From Diphasiastrum complanatum (Eukaryota > Streptophyta > Lycopodiopsida > Lycopodiales > Lycopodiaceae), in contig CM055099.1 in assembly GCA_029204225.1 (NCBI GenBank), positions 62,271,374 to 62,335,373 on the forward strand: a stretch of DNA of 64,000 nucleotides, read 5' to 3'. Under the pieces are notes generated by a model. The model was not told where the DNA came from. It saw only the letters and a program-made list of their open reading frames with translations, and did not search any database. Every line of letters starts with the position of its first letter. Position 1 is the first letter of the stretch. This document shows positions 11,757 through 23,242 of this stretch, piece after piece. Both the position numbers and the translations under genes were made by a program.

Positions 11757-12014
11757 TCATGATTCCCCACGTGGAATAATGGCTGATTCAAATGCGTTTA
11801 GGTCTATCTCTATGGACCATGACGATTTAGAAACTTCACATTCTTGAACCCATTTATATCTCAATAAATCATGTTTAAAGGCATATGTAATGGCCTTATC
11901 CATAATAGTTTTTAGTTCATCTGGACCATCTAAGGGTATGTTTTCATAGCATTTAGAGATGTTTGCGACCCACATACTGGTAATCAATGGCGGTAAATTA
12001 AGATAGAAATCCAT
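11757..12014 (-). pseudogene. Penelope-like reverse transcriptase, catalytic-core fragment
   Basis: The 85-codon frame contains MWVANISKCYENIPLDGPD followed by ELKTIMDKAITYAFK. This resembles the motif A region of Penelope-like reverse transcriptases, where a D-I-x-K-C-Y/F-x-N-I-P pattern is usual. Here the expected catalytic Asp position reads Asn (VANIS). It lies on the opposite strand to the N-terminal portion at 12011-12960 and starts where that one starts, so the two parts are head to head. No YxDD motif or GIY-YIG endonuclease was found beyond it. Assignment rests on motif memory, not on an alignment. Confidence 0.6.
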
Positions 12015-12960
12015 GGATGACTCACATTTGTTTGATGATATAGACGAACATTTTCATGAAATTATTTTCTAAATGGTCATACTTACCAAGTGTTAAAAAT
12101 GACTGGTATTTACCTTCTAAAGTTTTTTGCAACTTTGATATAAAAAGCTTACATTCTTGCGATTGCATATCGTTTAAACAATTTAAGGGTTTTATTTCAA
12201 AAAAATTTGGACCTATTATCTCTACCGATTGTACTATTGTTAAAAGTTCAATCTTACATAAATCACTAGAGAAAGGTCTAAATCATATTACACTAAGACA
12301 AGCTAATATCAACAAGGTTGCTTCTGAATTATATGATGGATGGTTTAAACTCATGGAACTCTTACCCGCTCATGAACACTTAGATGAGATAACGATAAAA
12401 AAACATGCTATTTTTTTGTAAGAACGTTGCCTAAACTATAGTAGAAAGCCTAATTGGCTACATGGTAACACGGTCTCATCATCTAAACTAAAGATTGCCA
12501 ATGATGAACAACAATGGCTTACCAACTTTCTATACATTAATGGCATTGACAAAGCACAACATAATCCCTGCTTTATGTGTAAATTCTTCGTACAAAAATC
12601 AGCCATTGAGAGACTAAACAGTCTAGACTTCAACCCCTTTCTTGATGATCCGCGAAACTCAGTCATGGAATTCCTAACATACATGATGGATAAACTTACC
12701 AAGTCTCTACCTAATTTTTTTTAGATAATGATTATTTACCCTATTTACTATGTACTTATAAAGCCCACAAGGAATCGTTCAGATGGATTACCAATGCTCA
12801 TGATTGTTGTTTTACTAGACTTGCCAAATTCCTCATAAGAGCTCTTGGTATGTTGTCACCATTCCTGATGGAAGGTGCAAACCTTAAGGCAAAGACATAC
12901 AACGTGAGCATAGAACTACTTCACATGAATAGCTTTAAAAACTCTATTACGGTAACATAA
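12011..12960 (+). pseudogene. Penelope-like reverse transcriptase, N-terminal and fingers part
   Basis: One frame from 12056 contains LEKGLNHITLRQANINKVAS, matching the 'LxKGLNF/H-P' motif that precedes the reverse transcriptase in Penelope-like elements. After a single TAA at 12419 the same frame continues with QHNPCFMCKFFVQKSAIERL, resembling the NN-x-V/F-x-C-K-x-Y-x-x-x-L pattern of RT motif 1. After a shift in a T-run near 12715 it reads LPYLLCTYKAHKESFRWITN, matching the 'P-Y-L...K-x-H-K-x-x-x-x-F-R-x-I' motif. The frame then closes with TAA at 12960. Known Penelope-like elements occur in animals, fungi, algae and some plants, often as inverted or tandem partial copies. Confidence 0.62.
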
Positions 12961-13365
12961 ATGTAAAGAAAATCTCCCTGTATCAATGATACTAGTAAGC
13001 TGAAGACGAGAGCTAGTAACTTTTCTTCTTTCTATCCTTTCATCATCTTGCACATCGGTCAATCTCTGTAAAAATTTAATCTCTTGATAGGTCGTTCACT
13101 CTTTGCGCTACTGCTTTGCCCTTCCTTTCCCTTGAAACATGAAAACCTTCTTTCTTTCTCGTTCCACCCTGATATAACTGAGTTCGAATTATTAAGATTG
13201 AAGTTGCCTGTTCTTTTGCTTGTATTTTGGAAGAATTTGTCTCGGAGGGTAGAGAAGCTCGGTCTTTTCAAAAGATGTTCTATTTCACAAATATTTTCGG
13301 CATCTCCCAAGTGTGCTAAGAGTTTGGTAGGTTGTTCAAAGGAGTGCTTTGTGCATTGAGACAGG
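12961..13365. other. Unassigned segment between Penelope-like and copia remnants
   Basis: Complementary open frames of 83 and 91 codons occupy both strands (13059-13359). Neither has a motif I recognise and at most one could be real. I see no LTR end or primer-binding site before the gag frame that follows. Confidence 0.3.
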
Positions 13366-14297
13366 TTGACAGAGAGGATGGAATCACTTCTTGAGATGAA
13401 TGATGTTTTGAATATTGTTCTTGGTTTGGAAGAGAGGCCAGCAACACAACTAAATCAAATGAGGTATGACAAGAGGGCCAAAAAGGCTCTACACATGATA
13501 AAGATTAATGTTACCAATGAGCTTCTCAAGGAAGTTGGTAAGAGTACTTCATCAAAGGATGCTTGGGATTCATTGGAGAAGCTTTATAAATCCAAGTTTG
13601 CTTCTAGAGTGTTGACTCTAAGAAGGTAAATCTTTTCTTGTTTGCAAAATAATGAAGAAAGTCCAAATACTTCTATTTTGAGGGTGAAAGCGTTGAATGA
13701 TGAGTTAGCTTGCATTGATGAGAGCATTAAGGAAGGAGAGCTTGTTCAAGTTATTCTTAACGGATTGTTGGATGCTCATGCTAACATTGTTCAAAGTCTT
13801 GCTATTCAAAAGACTTTGCCAAGTTTGATTAATCTTCAAGAGATCTTGATCAATGAAGAATATAGGCTTCAAGCAAGAGGTGGATCTTCATCAACATCTC
13901 AAGTTGGAGAGGAGGTTATGTTCATCAAGGCCAAAATCAAAAGTAAGTGGTCTAAGGGGGCAAGATCAAGGGGAGGCTTCTTCAAATGGCAAAAAGAAAG
14001 ATAGATCAAAGCTCAAGTGCTTCTATTGTGGCATCAAAGGACACTTTGCAAGTGAGTGCTACAAGAAGAAGAGAGATCAAGGAGACAAGCAAGGTAATCT
14101 TACTCTTGATGAGGATGGTTTGGATGTTCAAGATGCAAATGATGATGCTTTTGTGATGTCTTCATGTATGCTTGCTAATGATGGAGATCTAGATCCATGG
14201 TGGATTGATAGTGGAGCAAGTTCACATTTCTATGAAGAATAGGACTTCACCTGGAGTGTTATCAAAGTCCATGCTAAAACTAGTTGAAGAGGGAGTG
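13366..14297 (+). pseudogene. Ty1/copia gag plus start of protease (gag-only remnant)
   Basis: Gag forms the virus-like particle of copia elements. Frames 13366-13629, 13642-14004 and 13853-14242 give, in order, a UBN2-type gag core (AWDSLEKLYKSKFASRVLTL; LRVKALNDELACIDE; ELVQVILNGLLD), a basic linker, and the CCHC knuckle CFYCGIKGHFASEC. Then DPWWIDSGASSHF, with the protease catalytic DSG, appears. One TAA at 13627 and one frameshift near 13990 break it. About 15 codons after the protease motif the sequence runs straight into a purine-rich tract (GAAGAGGGAGTG) and an LTR start. Integrase and reverse transcriptase are missing entirely. No 5' LTR was found. It is related to the gag at 45.7-46.4 kb. 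Confidence 0.85.
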
Positions 14298-14640
14298 TGA
14301 GAGATTTCAACTAGTTTAGTCATATTTGCTACATTTGTTTATATGGCATTTGAGACCAATTTATATTAGAATTAGATTTTGACTTTTCAAAGTTATATTA
14401 GTCTAAAAGCATTTGAATAAATACTTTTGGAAAGTGTGGAAAATCGTAGATTCAAATTTGAGTAGTAGAGACATTGAATCTAGTCACAATAATAGTAGGG
14501 TTTTCTATTTTGGAGGGAAACCAAAGTTTGAATTTAGATTTGGACCTGCTATAAAAGGTTGTAACTCGTGGAAAGAGGGATCATTCTCTCTCTCTTATCT
14601 CATTCGTGCTTATGCATGGCTCTCTTGGGTTGTGACTATC
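14298..14640 (+). repeat. LTR family B, 3' LTR start (end not defined)
   Basis: It begins TGAGAGATTTCAACTAG immediately after a polypurine tract. The same sequence in inverted orientation occupies 22896-23242, ending at the equivalent base, which confirms the LTR start. The right end is not certain and may extend to about 14870. Confidence 0.75.
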
Positions 14641-15359
14641 CATTGGTGCACTATACTTGTGATATCTTGCAATTCTATGTCTAGAATGTTCATTAATTGC
14701 TATTTTCAGATCAACACGTGTGAAATACAGTAGCTTATTGTAATTGTACGGACATCAACATTATTTTATGTTTTGGTTTATGTTTGATCAATATCTATTA
14801 GAGTTTGCATCTCATTTTTAGTGTAGATGCTGATTTTTCTACATTGGCAAGATTGGTGAATTGTTGTCTTTCTAACCCAAGATCATTTCATAGGTATGGA
14901 TCTTAATGGATCTCAAATCTTTCACAAATCATTCTTGTATTCAACCCTTAGAGATTGAATCATTTCTATACATTTATTCAACAAGAATGCTCATAGAAAG
15001 AGGAGATTGATGACAAGAGGAGGCTTTTAAAAGAAGGATTTGTAGGATCGCAGTTGTATGTTTAATTTCATTTTTTCAATTTTGTTCTATGTTTTTAGTT
15101 AGAGCTTTGTTGATAGCACGTGCTCTTTATCAATATTAGCTACTAACATGCCTCGGTTCAAAATTTCAAATGTCAGTTATCACAATGAGCCATAAGTCCA
15201 AAAAAAAAAAAATTGACATTATGTTTCACACCAACAAGTGTGAATCATCATTTCCTACAAAAAAGTACTAAATTGGTTTCTAATAGAAGGAACCTTAGGA
15301 CTATCTTTGCATAAAATCACAAGAAGAGACTAAAAAACCTCTCTAGTGAATCCCTTTCA
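14641..15359. other. LTR-B continuation and unassigned sequence
   Basis: The first 200 or so bases may be the rest of LTR B. The remainder is AT-rich with no recognised gene. Confidence 0.3.
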
Positions 15360-15790
15360 TAACTCGTATGCAATTTGTGAGGGCTAGACTTCGTAATTTA
15401 CACTTCATTGTCCTCCATCATGTTGGTGTTGAGTCTCGACTTCAAAAACATAGCACGAGCTGGATTAGCGGCTTAAAATTGAGTCCTCAAGGCTTCCCAA
15501 GCTCCCTTGGCCTAAACCGTGTCACTAATGTGGGTAATTACGTGATCCTTCACTGATAAATTGATCAAGGATATCTCTCTCTTTGCCTTCTTGTCATAAG
15601 CTCTCATGTCAACTAGAGTGGTATTGGGCCTCACCTCAATACCCCAATGATGTCCCATAGCTCTTTCTCCATGAGAATGCTTTTCATTTTGAATTTCAAG
15701 ATGTAGTTGGATGCCCCATCCAACTTACTTGCATCATCCAAAATTGTCTCATTGTTATGTTGGCCATCTCCAAATTGTCCAAAATTCCAC
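15360..15790 (-). pseudogene. Decayed copia gag fragment
   Basis: On the minus strand 15730-15640 reads KLDGASNYILKFKMKSILM then EKELWDII, the start of a copia gag (LDGxNYxxWKxxM...LWxxI). A second match at about 15600-15480 gives KKAKREISLINLSVKDHVI and AKGAWEAL, the following conserved block. Several stops and shifts are present. No long open frame survives, which is why it is easily overlooked. Its 5' side on the minus strand leads into the minisatellite at 16.1 kb. Confidence 0.6.
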
Positions 15791-16079
15791 CTAAAGGCTA
15801 AAAGGAATATCCGAGGCCAATGGCAATGTCAAAATTCAAAAATATTGACTTGCAATTTTTAGCTTGCCAAGCCACCCGTCGCTTTGTCGCCAAATTGGAA
15901 GCAAAGATAGTTTCCATTTTCGAAATGCCTTACGTGTCACATTCTTGACTAGTCACTCTCTGAAAGGGGCAAATCACTTTTGGAGTCCATAGAGCACTTT
16001 CTCCATGCTTCAGACCGTTTGCAAAATTTGAGAAGTCAAAGGGCATGCTCTAGAATGATTGGACCCCATTTATTGTCTT

Positions 16080-16275
16080 TTTACATCATGATTGGACCCC
16101 TAGATTTGCACCTCTCATCATGATTGGACCTCATGATTTCCATCTCACAATTTGATTGGGCCTCATGATGTGCACCTCTAATCATGATTGATTCATGTGT
16201 AATGCACCTCTTGAAGTGTTTGGCCTTGTGATCTATGCCTCTAAATGTGATTGGGCCAAATAGATGCATTTCAAT
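16080..16275. repeat. Degenerate minisatellite, about 32-36 bp unit
   Basis: Five to six diverged copies built around CATGATTGGACC(T/C)CATGAT followed by GCACCTCT. Spacing varies by a few bases from copy to copy. Confidence 0.65.
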
Positions 16276-17189
16276 CCTAACATCATGTAACAAATGTCAC
16301 TATCTCACTAGAACTCAAGTTTAAGGCCTATTGACTATTCAAACTCAACATAAATGAGCTAAAATGATTAGACCTACCCTCCACACGTGGAAAAAAAAAT
16401 TCCACACATGTGAGATTTACATATGTACATGAGATTATAAACTAATCAAGCTAGATTTTGCAAAATCTTCACGCTCCTCCTCAAAATTAGCTTGGTTACT
16501 ATGCTAGTTTTCTCCAAAACTTAGGTAGCTAATAATAGCTTATCAAGTAGATTCTTTGGCATGAGCTTGATGAGAAAACCAGCCAATAAGCCTAAAATTG
16601 TAGAAAGGTCAGCATAGCCAAGACAAGGCTTCCTTGATTGAAAGCCATCTCCAAGCATCAAGAAGAGCATTCACCCATTTGAGCACTTTTGCCATTGATT
16701 TCTTCCATCCTTGAAGAGCATGATTGATCCAAAAGCTCTTCCTCCTTGAAAATAGTTGCAACTCCATAAGGATATCAAGAGTCCTCCTTGACTCAAAAGG
16801 ATCACAAAGATCCAACATCATGTGTTCACAGATTGCTGCTGCTAATCTGTGAACACGATTGTTTAATGTTCTTCTTAGTTTCTTGAACTCTGAAAATCGG
16901 GTGTTTCTGCCTGTTCCATGAAGCTGGTTTGTTAAGATCAATCTTCTTAGTTTGAACCGTTTCAGGCAGAAAGATTTAACGTTTACTCAGACATGTTTCC
17001 CAGCCTGCCAATGGGATGATTAAGATTCGTTCACTCCAACTACATGCATACACATTCACATGCAACCAACACTCGTTCACAAGCAAATCAGCATTCTAAA
17101 CAAGTGAACAAACAACAATTCTTGCTACTAATTAGCTCTAAATATTCAAGAAATAGTAAACCGCGTAGATTAATCTACAAATCAGGAAA
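16276..17189 (-). other. Unassigned minus frame and a short perfect inverted repeat
   Basis: A 110-codon minus frame (16941-16609) shows no known motif. Within it, 16822-16834 and 16844-16856 form a perfect 13-bp inverted repeat around a (GCT)3 loop. The right part of this stretch may already belong to LTR family C, which is clearer from 17190 on. Confidence 0.3.
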
Positions 17190-17518
17190 AGAAACAAGAA
17201 ACTAGCTACCTAACAGCATACTAGCAATCCAAGAATCAAGAAACACCCATCTTGATTCTTGGATAACCCAAGAACAATCAAGAACTGGATTGTTAGAAGA
17301 TTTGCAAGATTTGAATCACAATTCCAGCCTATCTAGTTTACCTGGATGCTGAAAACTACTTAAGCAAGAACAAGAAACTAATCCACAACTACATTCCAAA
17401 AGAAAGACAACAAGAAATTTACTCTATTCCACATCCACAAACAAGAGAATACAAAGCATGTTCATAGGAGATTCACTCAAGAAAACAGCCATGAACAAAG
17501 AGCTCCAAGATTTAATAA
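17190..17518 (-). repeat. LTR family C fragment
   Basis: Similar along its length to 44730-45030 in the solo LTR at 44.1-45.4 kb. Shared words include AATCAAGAAACAC, TCTTGATTCTTGGA and CCCAAGAACA. The homology ends abruptly at 17518, where copia LTR A begins in mid-sequence, so both are truncated at this junction. Confidence 0.65.
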
Positions 17519-17519
17519 C

Positions 17520-18210
17520 TCAATGACAAGGACCGGATGGATGCCAGCTAATCACCAGCCAACTGGCGATTGCAATTGACGACCTAATTTCTTAGTATAA
17601 ATAGTTGTTCATATTCATACAGATTAATTCATTGAGAATTAGAATTATCAGAAGCATTTGAATAGTTAGCTCTCTTTCTCTCTCAAGCATGCGAGCTTGA
17701 ACACTCCTGAGCATTCTAGCTCATTTCTTAGAGTTGTTTTAGTAATTGCTATTGCGCTACTGCTTATCAACATTGCACATTAATTCAGACTTTTATTTTA
17801 GCCACTCAGAGATAGCATAGAATACGTGGCTTCGATCCGCAACTATTGTACTCATTTACTTCTGTTTCATCTTGAATTGATACTATCCTTTATTGCATTC
17901 AGCTTCATCTCAGAATGTATGCGTTTTCTGGAGTTCTTCGCGACTAATTATTTGTCTGATAATTGTCGATGCTTAATTGTTTGGCTACGTAATCATTGTA
18001 GTACTGGCGATTTCAAAGTTAGTTACTATAAGCTCAAATGTGATTTCTATCACTATTGTTTTGTTTGAAATTAATAGGCATAGTCATGCATTGGAAAGAT
18101 GAAGATAGTTTATTCCACCATGCACGAAAAGTTTTCTTTCTAAACACACAAATTATTTTCATTCGTTTCTTTTCGAGTTAGACCTATCTTCTACACACCA
18201 CTTTCCGACA
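17520..18210 (+). repeat. Copia A left LTR (5'-truncated)
   Basis: Matches the right LTR from 22187 onward: CAATGACAAGGACCGGATGG at both places, and both end with CACTTTC(C/T)GACA. The first roughly 480 bases of the LTR are missing. Where the right LTR has a 115-bp (CT)n run, this copy has only about 17 bases of interrupted CT. Confidence 0.9.
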
Positions 18211-18223
18211 TGGTATCAAAGCA
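18211..18223 (+). other. Primer-binding site, initiator tRNA-Met type
   Basis: TGGTATCAAAGCA directly follows the LTR end. It differs by one base from TGGTATCAGAGC, the usual plant copia primer-binding site complementary to initiator tRNA-Met. Confidence 0.85.
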
Positions 18224-18412
18224 ATTTCACTACTTTATCTGATTCCAATATGATATCAGAGCGAAAGCTCTAATACTTGATATCTTTCGCGATATCAAAT
18301 TGATATCATACTCTTCAGTTCTTTTTAACCTTTCCGTATCAGAGAATTGATTTCCTATTATTGGCATTACTGCATCTTAGCGTCATCGATACAATCATAG
18401 ACTAAGTTTCAG

Positions 18413-21400
18413 ATGGATATCGTAGACAAGATGAACGGATCCAATTATCATTTGTGGAAATTTAAGATGAAGACCATGCTAATCGCCAGTGACTTATGCA
18501 ACCTGATCAACAAGCAAACACAGTTTCATCATCTCCCCAGGTCGAAGTGGATGAAGGTGCATTCATGGTCAAAGATCAAAGCGCATTTTTGGATGATTCA
18601 TGGTATCTGGATTCCGGAGTAACTCAACATATGACCAATCAACATGAGATCTTCAACTTCTACACTCTTTACAGCACAAAAAAGTTTGTTCATCTTGGTG
18701 ACAATAGTACTCACAATATTGAAGGTGAAGGTACTATAAGATTGCGTTTCCAGCATGATCAATTCAAATTACGATCAAAGGTCTTATATGTTCCTAAACT
18801 CTCTACAAATCTGTTATCAGTGAGTAGAATTACAAATTTAGGTCATAAGGTAGAATTTGAATCTGATAGTGCAAAATTGTTGATAGGAGTAATAAGATCC
18901 TTGCCATCGGCAAGAGGCAGGGTTAATAATATAGATTGGCACATTGTTATTTTGAGTTTAGTCAAGTCTTGAAAACCTCTGTTCTAGTCAATAAGGCATT
19001 ACTATGGCATCATCGCTTAGGACACTTGAATCATGCATCTGTTATAAACATGTCCAGACAATCCATGGTTCTTGATCTCGACTATCCTTCTGGTAAGATC
19101 GATCTCCCTGTCTATCATAGCTGCATCTTTGGAAAGCAGGCTAGGATTTCTTTTAGATCAAACCATATGTATGCAACAAAAGATCTATTAGATGTTGTTC
19201 ATACATATATATGTGGACCTATGCAAACTCCTTCATTGCTAGATGCAAAGTATTTCATTACCTTTATTGGCAAATTCTGGCTTTCATCGAATTCAGACAA
19301 TTCAAAGAGCATGTTGATGAGAATCAAGCTGGTAGACGAATCAATGCACTGAGATCAGATAACGGGGGAGAGTACATCTCCAACAAATTCAAGGACTATT
19401 GCCTTAACAACGACATTGAGCAACAATACATCACTTCCTATTCACCTCAGTCAAATGGTCTTGTTGAGAGAAAGAACAGAACCTTAGTTGAATCGGAAAA
19501 GTGCAGGCTATTACATGCGACACTTCCGAAGTGCTTTTGGGCTGAAGCTGTTTCAACAGAAACCTATATTCAGAACAAATGTTCTACTAAAGACCTCTCA
19601 AACAAAACACCATTCGAAGTTTGGACAGGTACCAAACCTTCTTTATCAAACTTACAAGTTTTTGGATTAACTGCTTTTGCACTGATTCCTTTTGATTTCA
19701 GGGAGAAGCTCGACTTCTAGAGTATCAAGTGTGTTTTCATCAGCTACACTACTTCAGATCAAGCCTACAAGTTGTTCGATCCCATTGAGTCGAAGATATT
19801 CACTAGCCGGGATGTCACCCTCATTGAAGATCAGTTTCAAGACCTCAAAGAAAGGGCAGTTCCCATGTAGCCAACCTATCAGATTCTCCTGACGCTTTGA
19901 ATTTTCCAGTTTTTCAGTTGACTATTCCTATTGAAGGTCCAAGCTCCTCTACTCTTGACAAACAACAAATCAACAATGGCTCAGAAAATGATAATGTTGC
20001 AGTTCAGCAACAACAATAATGATAGAAACTATCAACTTCCTCTATTAACCAGAATATCTTCAAGAACTAGCAAACCACCCAACTGGTATATCGACGAGTT
20101 CGCAGCCTACCTTGTTCAGGAACCAATGTCTCTCCAAGAGGCACTTAGTTAGCCTGATTCAAATCTCTGGAAAGAAGCTATTGATAAAGAGTATTCATCT
20201 CTTATCAAGAACCAGACGTGGATGATTGACGAATTACCTGCCAGCAGAAATGTAGTTGATTGCAAATGGGTTTTCAAAGCTGACAACGCAGATGGAAGCA
20301 TCAACAGAAGAAAGGCACGACTAGTAGCCAGAGGTTTTTCTCAGGTATACAACGTCGATTACACTGAGACCTTCAGTCCAGTAGTCAAGCATTCTTCTAT
20401 TCGACTTTTGCTATCATTTGTTGTTGTAGCAGATTTGGAAATACATCAAATGGATGTACATATAGCATATCTCAATGGAGTTATCGAAGAAGACATTTAC
20501 ATGGTGCAACCCGAAGGTTATATTTTTGAGGGTAAGCACAAAAATCATGTTTGTAAACTCCATAAGGCACTTTATGGCTTGAAGCAATCTGCTCGAGCAT
20601 GGTTTCAAAGGATCAATACTTTCCTTCTTGATCACGGCTATACACCTAGATCTTCAGATTCAAACGTTTACTTCAAAGCAGTGCAACAGTCTTTTATCAT
20701 TATCACTTTGTACTTGGATGATACATTGCTTTTTAGCAACAGTATCGGTCTGGTAAAAGAAGCCAAAACAATGCTATCTTCCAAATTCGACATGACCGAT
20801 ATGGGCGAAGCTCATTTTTGCCTTGGTATACAAATCCACAGAGACAGAAAACAGAAGTTGGTCTACATTACACAACAGAGGTACATCTACAACATTTTAG
20901 TCAGATATAATATGATTGATTACAAGTTAGCTCTCTTGCCAATGGAACCAGGACTCAAATTGTCAAAGGACTAGTGTCCCCAAGCAATCATTAGAAACAG
21001 CAGATGCTTGAGTATCCTAACCATTCTATTATAGGATCTCTTATGTACACCATGATCTGTACCAGGCCAGACATAACTTTTGTAGTCAGCTCTCTCAGTT
21101 AGTATATGGCTAATCCTGGTATAATACATTGGAAGGCTCTTATCAGAGTCATGAGATATCTTCGAGCTACTATGGACTTTTGCATTTGTTATGGAGCAGT
21201 CGGCAACGACAAATTCAATTTACTCAGTGGTTTCACATATGCAAGTTGGACAGGAGATGTAGACACTCGTAAATCTACTTTCGGATTTACATTCTTCTTC
21301 AACAATGGTCCAATTTCCTAGAACAGTCGCAAGAAATCTTCGATAGCTCTATCTTCCACTGAATCAGAGTATATCGCAGTCTCTCAGACTACAAAAGAAG

Positions 21401-21696
21401 CAATTTGGTTGATAAACTTACTCTCAAATATCAGTATGAATCATTCATTATTTTGTGATAATCAAAGTGCCATCGTTTTATCAGCCAACCCTAGATTTCA
21501 TTCCAGGAGTAAGCACATTGAACTGAAGTATCATTTTGTCAGAAGCAAAGTTCTCAACGAAGAGGTTAGATTGCAGTACTGTAGAACGCAAGATATGACA
21601 GCTGATGTTTTTACCAAAACATTAAGTTTGGAGTCACACAGAAGATTTTGTGTAGAACTAAGCTTGAAGGTCAAGGCATTCAAGGATTCAGATTAA
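18413..21696 (+). pseudogene. Copia A gag-pol polyprotein
   Basis: Gag starts with [20 protein letters not shown], then jumps after about 25 codons to the protease region (SWYLDSGVTQHMT, with DSG). Next come GAG-pre-integrase (WHHRLGHLNHAS), integrase (ICGPMQTPS; ALRSDNGGEY; YSPQSNGLVERKNRTL), reverse transcriptase (KARLVARGFSQ; VHIAYLNGVIEED; LYLDDTLLFS in place of the usual YVDD) and RNase H (LSSTESEYIA; FCDNQSAIVLSANPRFHSRS; ADVFTK). Breaks occur near 18500 (gag deletion), 19300 (deletion in the integrase between the first and second catalytic Asp), 19720-20220, 20974 and 21320. The polypurine tract AAGGGAGAG follows the stop. Most catalytic residues survive, so the element is relatively young. 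Confidence 0.92.
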
Positions 21697-21703
21697 GGGA
21701 GAG

Positions 21704-22895
<1,192 letters not shown>

Positions 22896-23242
22896 AGAGA
22901 ACCATGTATAAGCATGAATGAGATAAGAGAGAGAGAGAATGATTCTTCTTCCCACGAGTTACAACCTTTCATAGCAGGTCCAAACCTAAATTCAAACTTT
23001 GGTTTCCCTCCAAAATAGAAAACCGTACTATTATTGTGACTAGATTCAATGTCTCTACTACTCAATTTGAATATACTAAAACTCGTGTAATATGATTTTC
23101 CACGCTTTCCAAAAGTGTTTATTCAAATGCTTTTAGACTAATATAACTTTGAAAAGTCAAACTCTAAGTCTAATATGAAATTGGCCTCAAATGCCATATA
23201 AACAAATGTAGCAAATATGACTAAACTAGTTGAAATCTCTCA
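22896..23242 (-). repeat. LTR family B fragment (inverted)
   Basis: Reverse complement of 14298-14640, starting at the junction with the copia A LTR and ending where the LTR begins (TGAGAGATTTC on the minus strand). No polypurine tract follows on its outer side, so this may be the 5' edge of a minus-strand element or solo LTR into which copia A jumped. Confidence 0.85.
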
